Shown piece by piece: positions 7,195 to 15,777 of a DNA stretch of 54,539 nucleotides. Positions within the stretch are counted from its first letter, which is position 1; each line of letters begins with the position of its first letter. The notes beneath the pieces were generated by a model. That model worked only from the letters and a program-made list of their open reading frames with translations. It was not told the origin of the DNA and searched no databases. The translations under genes and the position numbers were made by a program. The DNA comes from Oscillospiraceae bacterium (GTDB lineage Bacteria > Bacillota > Clostridia > Saccharofermentanales > Saccharofermentanaceae), in NCBI GenBank assembly GCA_902764825.1, contig CACWXL010000009.1, forward strand, positions 1-54,539, given 5' to 3'.

Positions 7195-8388
7195 TCACCC
7201 CTGCCTTTTCTTAACAAAATTGAAGATCGAGCCCGACTGTGTGAGTTCCAGACTCCTGCTTGCTTTATTTATAGTAGCTATTCCAAATGAAAACATGGAT
7301 ACTATCCCGACCAACATAAGACAAATCGTCATAAAAGGGTTGCCCCATACTAAGATATACAATGCTGTCCCAAAACCCGTCAGGAAAAAATACATAAAAA
7401 TGGATAACAGTAATCCGGATGCGAAAAGAAGCGAATAAAACAGTTTTTTATTCCACGGAATCCCGCCAATAACTTTTCCTGTCTGGCCATTTACAAGAAT
7501 GGTGTTGCGCTTGCCTTTATAGTCGTATGTAATAAACCATGCAGGAAGCATAATACATTTCCGGCTCTGATAATCAATCGAGGTGGAATGTCTTTCATCG
7601 TAGATTTGTCCGCTTGCGCTATCTATGACTGCTTCATCAAACAAAGTTGTGGCACGCTGATGAACAACGTTCTTCAGTTCCCCGTATGTAATATCCGGAA
7701 TGTCAGAATAAAAACCCAAGAGATAATCTTCATCAAATGGTTTCAGGGCTTGAAGACCATACGGTTCCAATCTTAGGCTGCTATTATTATCAAGCAACCT
7801 TGAAGCCTCAACAGGAAGATTTACGATCTTCATTTTTCCAGCTCTGCCATGGTAAGACGTTTCTGATTTGCCAAAGTATGCTGTGTTTTCTACTACGACA
7901 GCACCATGATGTTCACAGTTTACGATCCAGTACGGAATATATATTCCGCGCACATCGTCCGCCGTGAAATTCTTCAATAGTTTTGGTACAAAGATTCCTT
8001 TCTTGAGCTTAGCCTTGATATTATCCAAAGCATACTCGCGCGTATTCTTAAATGGCAGGATATAAGCGGGTTTCTTACGTCTTGCGATCCTGCTGAAGAT
8101 AACTGAGGGATTGCCACAGTATATGCATTGTGTCGAAGCCTCTTTACCGTTGATGATGATCTCACCGCCACAGCTCGAACAGGTATACACATAGCAGTCC
8201 ATGTATTCTTCGGAATCCGTTCCGAGTATCTCATTCATGGAACTGGGCCGTTTATCCCAAACGGGATCATTATCGGAAATATTGAATTCCTCAGGCTTAA
8301 ATCTGCTCCCGCACTTGTCACATACAAGTCTTTGTGTTCCGGGATCGAAAACCAGCCTGCCCGCACAATTACTACATCTTGCAATCAT
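7195..8388 (-). CDS. zinc-ribbon membrane protein, 397 aa
   Basis: The N-terminus carries two zinc ribbons: CSNCAGRLVF...CDKCGSRF (residues about 5-30) and CSSCGGEII...CIYCGNPSV (about 70-95), resembling TFIIB-type ribbons. A long soluble region follows with YIPYWIVNCEHHG and a repeat-like beta domain. Two or three transmembrane helices lie near residues 310-375. This layout is common in Clostridia membrane proteins of unknown role. AAGGGA supports the ATG. It leads a three-gene run with the small membrane protein and GNAT. Confidence 0.6.
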   Translation of the reverse strand: MIARCSNCAGRLVFDPGTQRLVCDKCGSRFKPEEFNISDNDPVWDKRPSSMNEILGTDSEEYMDCYVYTCSSCGGEIIINGKEASTQCIYCGNPSVIFSRIARRKKPAYILPFKNTREYALDNIKAKLKKGIFVPKLLKNFTADDVRGIYIPYWIVNCEHHGAVVVENTAYFGKSETSYHGRAGKMKIVNLPVEASRLLDNNSSLRLEPYGLQALKPFDEDYLLGFYSDIPDITYGELKNVVHQRATTLFDEAVIDSASGQIYDERHSTSIDYQSRKCIMLPAWFITYDYKGKRNTILVNGQTGKVIGGIPWNKKLFYSLLFASGLLLSIFMYFFLTGFGTALYILVWGNPFMTICLMLVGIVSMFSFGIATINKASRSLELTQSGSIFNFVKKRQG

Positions 8389-8410
8389 CTATTTCTTTAT
8401 CCCTTTTGTT

Positions 8411-8558
8411 TTATATCAAAGACTGATCAAGCATAGCGGCTTCATAAACTTCCAACTCTATTACTTTCTCTAGATAGATTTTATTATCAAATCCACCACG
8501 TTCAGCCCGTTTTTCTTCAGCTAATCTTATTATATCTTCTAGCGTTTTGTTCTCCAGT
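8411..8558 (-). pseudogene. 3' fragment of a MazG-like / PRA-PH-type pyrophosphohydrolase gene
   Basis: Directly after the TAA of the condensation gene, and in the same frame, the sequence reads LENKTLEDIIRLAEEK and continues RAERGGFDNKIYLEKV before stopping at 8411. The K-R/A-E-R-G-G-F-x-x-K-I-Y-L-E string is the C-terminal signature of small MazG-superfamily (phosphoribosyl-ATP pyrophosphohydrolase-like) enzymes. The catalytic N-terminal helices are missing and there is no start codon, so this is a gene stub fused behind another gene by an old deletion. Confidence 0.65.
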
Positions 8559-9749
8559 TTAGCCAGAGATCTTATGTACTGCAATATTCATTACGTCATT
8601 TGCCGTAACGATTCCGATGATGTTCTTTCCATATGATACCACCGGAGGCACGAAAACCAATTCCTCAATCTTATGATCACCATAGACGGTCGGGATATCC
8701 ACACGAGTCAGATTAGTCAGACTGATATCCTTTACTTTGCTGCCGTATCCCAGAAGCTCTGCAACCTTCTTCGATAGCTTGCTTGAGAAATACCCTGCAT
8801 GTTCAAGACTTAATGCATCGACCAATGTGGGATCAAGCTTCCCCATAAACAGAAGAACGAGATAAAGGCGTCTTTTATCTTCCAGCTTCCGCTTCATCAG
8901 TTTCTGTATCTTACGGGCATTTTCTTCAAAGGAAACACTCTTGTTGTATCTGTATTGAAATGAGATTCCTGTAGCCTGATTTCCCATTGATCTGTTGCCG
9001 TCAGTTCTGCCATCTACTGCAAGACCAATATCTGCCTTGATATCCATATTCTTTATCATATCCGTGATCAGATAAGAGGTTATAGTAACACCTGCCTCTT
9101 TGGCTTTCTTATGCATTCCGTCGAGCTCAGCTTTTTCATAACGCTTAATGTCAATTAATGACTTGTGGTCTTTCCAGTTGCATTCATAAGCCTTATCCAT
9201 ATCTTCAAAGCTGAAGACTTTCTTCTCCTTTTTCCATTTCTTATTCCAATACTTAAGGAGCATTTCATATAGGGAAGACAATTCACTTCCTTCAGGTATA
9301 TTTTCCACCGTAATATTTCTAAAAGGAACTGGATCTACTGCTTCACCATTAAGACACCTCATAAATGTCTCGATAAAATACAGCAGTGACTTACCGTCTC
9401 CTCCAAGATGGTGCATCATAAAAAGGATCCCGTCAGCAGACTTAAAGCCTCTTATGAATTCGCCGTCTTCTATATGAAATCTCTTTCGCTCATTTAAATC
9501 GATTAGTTCCTGTATGGACTTATCCGTATCTTCAAAGCCGTTATGCGTTTCATCAGAAGTTACATAATATGCCTCACCTGATGATTCTATAACAACCTTC
9601 GTATTCAAAACTTCATGAACACGGCAAGCCTTTTCAAAAGCAGCTTTCATTTGGCCAAACGGAACATCTTCACTGATCCTTACAAGCATTGATATAATAA
9701 TGCTTGTATCAAAAAGATCTCCTCTTTCAGTCTCGATCCTATATCTCAT
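8559..9749 (-). CDS. condensation/acyltransferase-like protein
   Basis: 396 residues with the HHxxxDG active-site motif of condensation-domain and PapA/wax-ester-synthase-like acyltransferases (HHLGGDGK, His113-His114-Asp118). It lacks adenylation or carrier domains, so it is a free-standing ester- or amide-forming enzyme, or a structural relative. Its start overlaps the SDR stop by four bases (ATGA). It is the last gene of the tetR-SDR-condensation operon. The SDR neighbour could supply an alcohol or ketone substrate, which is inference. A pyrophosphohydrolase stub follows in frame after the stop. Confidence 0.75.
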   Translation of the reverse strand: MRYRIETERGDLFDTSIIISMLVRISEDVPFGQMKAAFEKACRVHEVLNTKVVIESSGEAYYVTSDETHNGFEDTDKSIQELIDLNERKRFHIEDGEFIRGFKSADGILFMMHHLGGDGKSLLYFIETFMRCLNGEAVDPVPFRNITVENIPEGSELSSLYEMLLKYWNKKWKKEKKVFSFEDMDKAYECNWKDHKSLIDIKRYEKAELDGMHKKAKEAGVTITSYLITDMIKNMDIKADIGLAVDGRTDGNRSMGNQATGISFQYRYNKSVSFEENARKIQKLMKRKLEDKRRLYLVLLFMGKLDPTLVDALSLEHAGYFSSKLSKKVAELLGYGSKVKDISLTNLTRVDIPTVYGDHKIEELVFVPPVVSYGKNIIGIVTANDVMNIAVHKISG

Positions 9750-10492
9750 ATGTATTCCTTTATTCCATTAACCCACAACTTCATTTCAAGCCTGTGAGGC
9801 ATAACCTTACTTAAGAAACGCATATAACGGTAGTAGAAAGAGCACACCGATACATCTCTGCCCTTCCTGGCATCTTTTAAAGCTACATCCACAACTTTAC
9901 CGGCATTTACCATTCCGGGATAATTGATCTCTTTCCCCTTATTAGTTTTCGGAAGCATCTTCGTATCGACCCAACCTGGACAAACAGCTGTACATGTTAT
10001 CCCTTCATTTTCAACATTAAGGCTTCTTGTAAATGACAAGAGATAAGCCTTACTTGCAGAATATAAAGCAATATACGGATTAGGCTGAAAAGCAGATGCA
10101 GATGCAATATTTAAGATATATGATTTTTCTGCCATAAATGGAAGGGCCGCTCTGCAGATAAGTGTTGCTGCTTTATCGTTGATATCAAGCATGTCACTTA
10201 TCTCTTCCAATGTGAATTCTGATACCGGAGCCATTCTTGCAACACCTGCATTATTTACCAGATACTTTATCTCAAGCTTTTCTGATTCGATCTTTCTGCA
10301 AAGTGATAAGATCTGTTCTTTATCTGAGAGATCAGCCTTTACAGGGATGATCTTGTCACCGTAAAGCTCTGCCAGTTCTGATAGCTTTTCTTCACTTCTT
10401 CCTACAGCCCAGATATTATCTACTTCGCCGTAAAGCTTACTTATAAACTCTTTACCGATATCACCTGTCGCACCTGTAACTATTGCGATCAT
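9746..10492 (-). CDS. short-chain dehydrogenase/reductase
   Basis: Classical SDR of 248 residues. The NAD(P)-binding motif is TGATGDIG (8-15), the NNAG motif lies near residue 87-90, and the catalytic YSASK sits about 153-157, with an upstream Ser in NIASASAF. It probably oxidises or reduces a carbonyl/hydroxyl. Post-catalytic CPGWVDTKM is typical. The start abuts the TetR stop (TAATG) and the stop overlaps the condensation start, so all three are co-translated. It is likely controlled by the TetR encoded first. Confidence 0.9.
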   Translation of the reverse strand: MIAIVTGATGDIGKEFISKLYGEVDNIWAVGRSEEKLSELAELYGDKIIPVKADLSDKEQILSLCRKIESEKLEIKYLVNNAGVARMAPVSEFTLEEISDMLDINDKAATLICRAALPFMAEKSYILNIASASAFQPNPYIALYSASKAYLLSFTRSLNVENEGITCTAVCPGWVDTKMLPKTNKGKEINYPGMVNAGKVVDVALKDARKGRDVSVCSFYYRYMRFLSKVMPHRLEMKLWVNGIKEYI

Positions 10493-11067
10493 TACTTATC
10501 CCCCAGCAAAACCCTTGATAAATCATCTGAATTGATCATAGCAAAGTCAGTCTGATACATATTTTTTACAGCGTAAAGATAGACGACACCCCAGTATAAT
10601 TCTGACAGCTTTCTGGAGTTGCCGGATACTACACATCCTTCTTTCTGACCTTGCTTGATTATCTTTTCAGTTGTCTTATAGAAAGACGGATCAGCCTCCC
10701 CTTCAAGAAGTCTTTGAGTATATAATGCGATTCCCGCAGAGAACATCTCGTCTTCCTTAAGATTCTTGATAAGATAATCAGACAACTTACGTATCTTCGT
10801 ATCAGCAGGAAGAGGAAGCTTTACAAGTGTTGTAAGCTTATCATTCTTAGCGATCTTATCTGATATGGAAAAGATCTCAGAATATAATTCTTCTTTTGAT
10901 TTGAAATAGATATATATAGTTCCCTGAGCGATACCGATGTGCCTGGACAAGTCACTTATCTTTGTGCCGTCAAAGCCATTCTTCGCGAAATATAGTACAG
11001 ACTTTCTGATGATCAGATTCCTGGTCTCTTCCCTTATCTCCTTGCAGCGTTCCTGTGATTTTGGCAT
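10492..11067 (-). CDS. TetR/AcrR-family transcriptional regulator
   Basis: 191 residues. The N-terminal helix-turn-helix (about residues 12-60) is typical: ...SVLYFAKNGFDGTKISD followed by IGIAQGTIYIYFKSKEELY. The C-terminal part is the ligand-binding/dimerisation domain. It is first in the operon with the SDR and the condensation-like enzyme. An inverted repeat immediately upstream of its start (11081-11102) looks like its operator, so autoregulation is expected. AGGAG precedes the ATG. Confidence 0.9.
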   Translation of the reverse strand: MPKSQERCKEIREETRNLIIRKSVLYFAKNGFDGTKISDLSRHIGIAQGTIYIYFKSKEELYSEIFSISDKIAKNDKLTTLVKLPLPADTKIRKLSDYLIKNLKEDEMFSAGIALYTQRLLEGEADPSFYKTTEKIIKQGQKEGCVVSGNSRKLSELYWGVVYLYAVKNMYQTDFAMINSDDLSRVLLGDK

Positions 11068-11080
11068 ACCCGCTCCTTTA

Positions 11081-11102
11081 TGAATGAATTTTTATTCATC
11101 CA
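11081..11102 (-). promoter_or_regulatory. probable TetR operator (inverted repeat)
   Basis: The sequence TGAATgaattttTATTCATC contains the perfect inverted repeat TGAAT-N4-ATTCA with partly symmetric flanks. It lies 14 bases upstream of the tetR start, the usual place for an autoregulatory TetR operator. No other gene diverges from it. Confidence 0.6.
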
Positions 11103-11213
11103 TAAATTATCACACGTTCTTTCATATTGTCAACAGATCAGATAATCACGTTACCATTCTATGGCTTTATGTCACCTTGGGAAGTTTTAATTCACTATCA
11201 ACCCGACCAATTA

Positions 11214-11492
11214 TTAATACTTATAGACAAAGAAATTGTAAACGCAGTTGCTCTGCTCTTCGCAAACAAACTGGTGTTCCTTGTCATCAATAAGAACGGA
11301 ATATATAGGAAGAAGATCGACAGAACCATCCAAAGGACTTACTATCCTTGCCTTCTTTCCTATGCTGCTCCATTCATAATCAAAAATGTTTACTCCAAAC
11401 AGCGTGGCATTCCCATCCACACCGGTCGTTTCAAGTTGCCAAGAAGGTTCTTTATAAACTTTCAAATTCGTCCTTCCTCTTTTAGTTGACAT
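11214..11492 (-). CDS. hypothetical protein, 92 aa
   Basis: Not recognised. Soluble and strand-rich, with aromatic/Gly content typical of real protein (PSWQLETTGVDGNATLFGVN) and a C-terminus CVYNFFVYKY. There is no signal peptide. It follows a 270-base stretch without a clear gene and has no obvious functional partner. Confidence 0.5.
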   Translation of the reverse strand: MSTKRGRTNLKVYKEPSWQLETTGVDGNATLFGVNIFDYEWSSIGKKARIVSPLDGSVDLLPIYSVLIDDKEHQFVCEEQSNCVYNFFVYKY

Positions 11493-11759
11493 TACTGATT
11501 ATTATTTTGACTTCAAAGGTTTTGTTTTCTGTTTTTGCGGGCTATCACTTATTGTTTTCGAAAAAGGGATACTCTTTTTCTGCTTTAGCATTTGATCGAA
11601 AACTACGTGTTCTCTCTTCTTTTTCCCCATAATCAAAATCGCTTCCTTCAAACACTATTCTTTAAATTGTTATACTGGTTACCTATGTATATTTGTCCCG
11701 GCTTAAAAGTTTAAAGTCTCTTTCATCTACAAATGGATCCATAGGATTCTCTCCAAAGA
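11493..11759 (-). other. gap with possible gene debris
   Basis: No convincing intact gene. Two overlapping short minus-strand frames (about 11500-11660) look partly protein-like: one starts with ATG and would give a very basic 43-aa peptide (MGKKKREHVVFDQML...), the other starts with GTG and reads VFEGSDFDYGEKEERTRS... to a stop. A third frame just after the phosphorylase stop (about 11700-11755) reads GENPMDPFVDERDFKLLSR. These may be decayed gene ends. Confidence 0.3.
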
Positions 11760-12521
11760 TCAGTCAGTAACATAACATGCAAGTTCAAGCGCTATTTCGA
11801 AATGTCCCGGATCATGCTGCGTGTTTTTCTTCTGGTTCTTTTCCATCCGTGAATCCCACTTCGGAGCATCAAGAAGATCGCCGCTGGTAAAGAAGAAATA
11901 AGCATCCAATCCCCTGAAATCACACATGGCCTGAATCGCAGCACATTCCATTTCTACCGAAATGCAGCCGTCATTCTTTCTTTTATCGAAGTTTCCTCTG
12001 GTCTCACGGTATACAGCATCTGTAGTCCATGTTTTCCCCTTCACATAAGGAAGACCTGCCAATTCCATAAACTCAGCAACTTTTTCGCTGTTTTTCACCG
12101 TAATGTAATCAGATGCAGGAGCATAGTGATATGACGTTCCCTCATCACGGTAAGCTTCTGTAGGGACCATTACTTTTCCTCTGGCTATTTCTTTATTCAG
12201 ACAGCCGCAGCCGCCAAACTCTATATACTTGTCAGTCTTAATAACAGACATTGAATCTTCTATATCGCCTACGCAGCCCGGAGCACCGACAAAAGACATG
12301 TATATGGCAAATTCTTTATCTTTATAAGTAAAGCCGTATATCGGTTTTGCTCCGTTCGAAGAATAAATATCTCCGATCTTTTTGCAATCGTATGCTTCCA
12401 GAACATACTGAAGGATCTCATTGGAAAAAGTCAGGATACAGGCATCAACCTTTTTGGCATCTTCCTTTTTCCAAGGCTTTAATATTTCTTCAGTCTTGTT
12501 ATCAAATGAATCCGTGATCAT
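11760..12521 (-). CDS. nucleoside phosphorylase (uridine phosphorylase-like)
   Basis: 253 residues of the PNP_UDP_1 fold. FVGAPGCVGDIEDS and FGGCGCLNKEI match the phosphate/ribose-binding regions, TWTTDAVYRET the substrate-pocket helix, and SVEMECAA the signature containing the ribose-binding Met-Glu pair. It should cleave a nucleoside with phosphate, giving a base and ribose-1-phosphate in nucleoside salvage. The preferred base cannot be set, though the TDAVYRE motif favours a uridine-phosphorylase-like group. The gene is monocistronic by spacing. Confidence 0.85.
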   Translation of the reverse strand: MITDSFDNKTEEILKPWKKEDAKKVDACILTFSNEILQYVLEAYDCKKIGDIYSSNGAKPIYGFTYKDKEFAIYMSFVGAPGCVGDIEDSMSVIKTDKYIEFGGCGCLNKEIARGKVMVPTEAYRDEGTSYHYAPASDYITVKNSEKVAEFMELAGLPYVKGKTWTTDAVYRETRGNFDKRKNDGCISVEMECAAIQAMCDFRGLDAYFFFTSGDLLDAPKWDSRMEKNQKKNTQHDPGHFEIALELACYVTD

Positions 12522-12611
12522 TTCTCTACTCTGATTCCTTTTCTGGTTAGTATATCTTCCTGATAATTATGTCGTCTAACGCTTCAATTATACAAGATTA
12601 CGATTATTCCG

Positions 12612-13493
12612 TTATTCAGTCTTCTCATACTTATCCAACGGGAAAAGCTCGAAATCGACTGTTTTGCCATTTTCTCCGGCCTGTCCCATAAGGAAGTGGT
12701 CACCACCCTTGGCGATGTCATACATGGTCAATGAGACTCTCCGTGTAACGGGGGCACTCCCGTCGCCATAGTCGACAGTAATGTAATAATCTTCAGAATA
12801 CCCGTTTTCATCGTCATGGTGAGTGTCAATATACCGTTTAGTAACAGTGACATCTATGGCAGTGATTTTCGCATTCTCAGGTAACGGTATGCGAAACGGT
12901 TCAAAAGCCTTTTCATCTATCTTAAGTCCGATGATGGTAATTGGCACGAGAAGGATCGCAGCAATGATGCTGAGTAAACTCAGCTTTTTCTTCTGCCTGG
13001 CGAAGAGAATTGCATGTGTGATACACTCACCGCCCGTAAAGAAAAGTGAGAATATAAGCATTACCTCGCAGATCATTAACCAAAAATTGACCCTTTCCTG
13101 ATCTTCCGCGAAGTAGAGCTTGTATTCTTTCATAAGAAAGGCTTGAGTGAGAATCGTTTTACCGGTTTCAGGATTGACGTTATCTTCTTTCAGCGCATCA
13201 TATTCCGCTATGATCTCCTGCTGGCGGGCTTCGGAATTCCCTCCCAGATTCGCAGTGACGATATTTATTGAAATTACGATTAGGACGATAAAAAACACCA
13301 CATCTGCCAATTTCGTCAGATTCTTAAGAGCGATGGCGCTTCCCGGCTTTTCTGTAAAAGACGGAGCGTCCGGTGTCTTATCAAAAGACTTCTTAAGAAT
13401 TTTGATTATAATGTTCCCATAGATAATCAAGGGTACGATTATTACAAGCAAGCATATAATTAAGCATTTTATTCTTGCGATGTCAGCTGCCAT
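12612..13493 (-). CDS. membrane protein of unknown function
   Basis: Starting at ATG 13493 (AAGGGG at spacing six), the product is about 293 residues. A TTG 63 bases upstream would add 21 residues but has no ribosome site. Four hydrophobic helices are seen (near the N-terminus, about 65-85, 140-165 and 180-200), then a C-terminal extracytoplasmic beta-rich domain with DYYITVDYGDGSAPVTRRVS. Not recognised. It lies just upstream of nothing related; the neighbouring CPBP gene has its own start signals. Confidence 0.55.
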   Translation of the reverse strand: MAADIARIKCLIICLLVIIVPLIIYGNIIIKILKKSFDKTPDAPSFTEKPGSAIALKNLTKLADVVFFIVLIVISINIVTANLGGNSEARQQEIIAEYDALKEDNVNPETGKTILTQAFLMKEYKLYFAEDQERVNFWLMICEVMLIFSLFFTGGECITHAILFARQKKKLSLLSIIAAILLVPITIIGLKIDEKAFEPFRIPLPENAKITAIDVTVTKRYIDTHHDDENGYSEDYYITVDYGDGSAPVTRRVSLTMYDIAKGGDHFLMGQAGENGKTVDFELFPLDKYEKTE

Positions 13494-13574
13494 ATATCCC
13501 CTTTCCACGTCTCCAAAACTGTTTATTATCTGAACTAAGGGATCTCTCTCAGACAAGATAATTATAGCATTTGA

Positions 13575-14498
13575 TCATCCGCGTTCCGGCTTCCGTATGT
13601 TAAACACGATCAGTGCGATTGCAGCGGCTACTAATACTGCGGTTGTGATGATACTTGCTTCGATACCGTACTTTCCGCCATTTAATATATTGTCTCCGAC
13701 AGAACTCATATCAAATACGGCAGCATTGATCTCATCATTGCCGCTCAGATTGAGCCCCAGGATGCTGTACAGGATATAGTTCCATATCGAATGCAGGCCG
13801 CAGGCCGCCCAGATGCTTTTGAAACGGATAGTAAGAAGCGAGAAGATGACCGATATCAGGATAAGGTTGATAACTGCCGTTACTGCAATGGCAGGAGCAC
13901 TGAAGTCCATGTTCCCGATGTGAGGAATGGTAAATAAGGCTGTACTTACACCTACAGCAACAGGGATGGATTTCTTCTGCAAAAGCTGTTGAACGATACC
14001 TCTGCAGAGCACCTCTTCAAAGGCACCTTGAAAAATAAAAGCTCCGAGCATGAGGAATACCATCGCAGTGTCGATATTCCGGAAAACGCCGTTATACCTT
14101 ACCGCGCCGGTAAGAACTGCCAACGCAACTGAAACAAGCAAAAGAAGTGTTCCTGCTCCGGCTCCTGCGAAATAGCTCCATGCAGGTCTCGCCAAGCCCA
14201 GTTCTGTAAGAGTCTTTCTTTGAAACAACTTCCAGAGAAGGATTATTATTCCTATCATGACGCCGTATCCGTAGTAAGTGATCAATGTAATCGTGATATC
14301 GCCGAACATCTCACCCTGCAGAGGGTTCTTACCGCAGGCAAAGTGTATCGCCAGGACTATGCCTTCGCCAACCAGTTCTGCACCGAACTTGAATACCCAG
14401 AAGATCAGGATGACCTTGATGACATACAATAATTTCGGCATGTCGGTCCGGTTGTTGAACGGACTGATGTTTTTGATGAATTCTTTTATCTTATTCAT
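13575..14498 (-). CDS. CPBP-family intramembrane metalloprotease
   Basis: 307 residues with about eight hydrophobic segments. The signature EExxxR is present (FEEVLCRG), followed by FTIPHIGN and a C-terminal GLHSIWNY segment that supplies further metal ligands. These are the features of CAAX-protease/bacteriocin-processing (Abi) intramembrane endopeptidases. The substrate is unknown; roles in prenyl-protein processing or bacteriocin self-immunity are known in the family. AAGGAG precedes the ATG. An XRE regulator gene sits just upstream. Confidence 0.85.
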   Translation of the reverse strand: MNKIKEFIKNISPFNNRTDMPKLLYVIKVILIFWVFKFGAELVGEGIVLAIHFACGKNPLQGEMFGDITITLITYYGYGVMIGIIILLWKLFQRKTLTELGLARPAWSYFAGAGAGTLLLLVSVALAVLTGAVRYNGVFRNIDTAMVFLMLGAFIFQGAFEEVLCRGIVQQLLQKKSIPVAVGVSTALFTIPHIGNMDFSAPAIAVTAVINLILISVIFSLLTIRFKSIWAACGLHSIWNYILYSILGLNLSGNDEINAAVFDMSSVGDNILNGGKYGIEASIITTAVLVAAAIALIVFNIRKPERG

Positions 14499-14530
14499 GG
14501 ATAACTCCTTTTTGAGCGCATTAATACAAA

Positions 14531-14544
14531 CAGCGAAAACGCTG
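14531..14544 (-). terminator. small hairpin between XRE and CPBP genes
   Basis: CAGCG-AAAA-CGCTG with a modest T-run on either side. It could attenuate readthrough from the XRE gene into the protease gene; weak by itself. Confidence 0.35.
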
Positions 14545-14577
14545 CTGTTTTTAGTGTCAGATTATTTGAGGATCAGA

Positions 14578-14958
14578 TCAGACGGGGAATCCGTTGACCA
14601 GGAAATAAACCAGCATCGATATGAGATCTATGGCGAGCAAAATACCGAATCCTATGAGAAACCACTTAAGGGCAGTTTTCGCGCGCTTGCCGTTCTTCTC
14701 TGTAAGGACCTTCTGATCGATAACATCAGCCATCGTCTTGTGATCATCGGACTTAACCGGCTCGATCCCTTTAAGAAGATAATCCGTAGTAACTTCAAAA
14801 ATATCGCTCATGATCACGACTTTATCGAGATCCGGGGTTGCCTGTTCACTTTCCCACTTAGAAACGGCCTGCCTTGATACACCGACCTTGTCAGCCAGTT
14901 CCTCCTGAGACATGCCTTTCGCCTTTCTAAGGCTCTGTATTCTGTCAGCAATTGTCAT
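14578..14958 (-). CDS. XRE-family regulator with C-terminal membrane helix
   Basis: 126 residues. Residues 5-60 form a Cro/CI-type helix-turn-helix ([20 protein letters not shown]). A linker follows, then a hydrophobic helix near residues 103-124 ([20 protein letters not shown]). Membrane-tethered XRE proteins of this kind are common in Firmicutes. An excellent ribosome site (GGAGGTGA) precedes the ATG. The probable target is the adjacent CPBP gene, by position only. The start overlaps the end of a decayed gene. Confidence 0.85.
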   Translation of the reverse strand: MTIADRIQSLRKAKGMSQEELADKVGVSRQAVSKWESEQATPDLDKVVIMSDIFEVTTDYLLKGIEPVKSDDHKTMADVIDQKVLTEKNGKRAKTALKWFLIGFGILLAIDLISMLVYFLVNGFPV

Positions 14959-15216
14959 TTACATCACCTCCGGGTTTTGATGGCTTGAGATTAGCAAAAA
15001 CGCTCTTTACAAAACCACCAACCGGACCTTGAACTTTGTCAACCGGCAGTTGCAACCCAGTATTTTCAAGGTTTTCCTGTATCTTATACATTCTATCACG
15101 GATTTTGGAGTTCGGTGCTTTCTGTATAGCAGGTTCCCATTCATCTGCATCTGTTATGGCATTATAACCGACTATACATATTCAGCCGCAGTCCAGTAAT
15201 TATTGAAGCCTGCGAG
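14945..15216 (-). pseudogene. 3' remnant of an unknown gene with an internal frameshift
   Basis: An open frame without a start codon runs from 15181 to a TGA at 14945-14947 and has clear protein character: IVGYNAITDADEWEPAIQ, continuing NSKIRDRMYKIQENL and LQLPVDKVQGPVGGFVKS. A neighbouring frame just upstream reads GFNNYWTAAEYV and stops where the first begins, consistent with a two-base shift near 15180. The C-terminus overlaps the XRE start. Family not recognised. A hairpin at 15205-15234 lies inside the upstream portion. Confidence 0.55.
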
Positions 15217-15263
15217 TCATTTTTCGCGAGCTTCTTAGTTAATTATATTCCTGATTATCTTAT

Positions 15264-15755
15264 TCACCACTTAGCCTGATTGCGCAATTCATCACGCACG
15301 AGCATTAACGAATATCCCAGCAGATTCTGACCCTTCCAGGCATAAATGTCGTTCCTGCAGTCATCCGTCATGGAAAAACCAACACCCCAGATACGGTCAT
15401 TTACTGCGCACTCGGCAAGGGTATTGCTGCCGGTATCTAATAATGCTTTTTTCAGGTTTTCATTTTGTCTGAATTTCTCGAGCAAGCCCTTATAGATAAT
15501 GACCTGTCTCATACCATTCCAAATAGAGTCGACGTAGCCGGAAACTTTTCTGCCGAGTTCTTTTATGGTAACAACATCATCCGTATCCAATATCCGTTTT
15601 GCTATTTCAGCATCTTCGAAAAGGACAGCCTTCTGGTACATCATGTACTGTTCCATGGATGAAAATGTGATTCCGTCTATAGTAAACTCCGACAAATACC
15701 AGTTGCTTAAAAAGCCATAGGGTTCATCCGGATTATGAAAACCGATTACACTCAT
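15264..15755 (-). CDS. NADAR-family protein (YbiA-like N-glycosidase)
   Basis: 163 residues spanning the whole NADAR domain. Signatures: FHNPDEPYGFLSNWYLSEF at the N-terminus, then FSSMEQYMMYQKA, and the conserved NDRIWGVGFS region. Known family members include YbiA-type N-glycosidases (acting on riboflavin-pathway intermediates) and ADP-ribosyl-guanine glycosidases; which applies here cannot be told. GAGGGG supports the ATG. No phage or toxin gene is adjacent. Confidence 0.9.
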   Translation of the reverse strand: MSVIGFHNPDEPYGFLSNWYLSEFTIDGITFSSMEQYMMYQKAVLFEDAEIAKRILDTDDVVTIKELGRKVSGYVDSIWNGMRQVIIYKGLLEKFRQNENLKKALLDTGSNTLAECAVNDRIWGVGFSMTDDCRNDIYAWKGQNLLGYSLMLVRDELRNQAKW

Positions 15756-15777
15756 TACCTATACCCCTCACTTTTGA

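Noticed and set aside
12541..12600. integron attC-like site (GTTAG ... CTAAC)
   Set aside because: Only one half matches the RYYYAAC/GTTRRRY consensus and no second site or integrase is present, although the small-gene train invites the idea.
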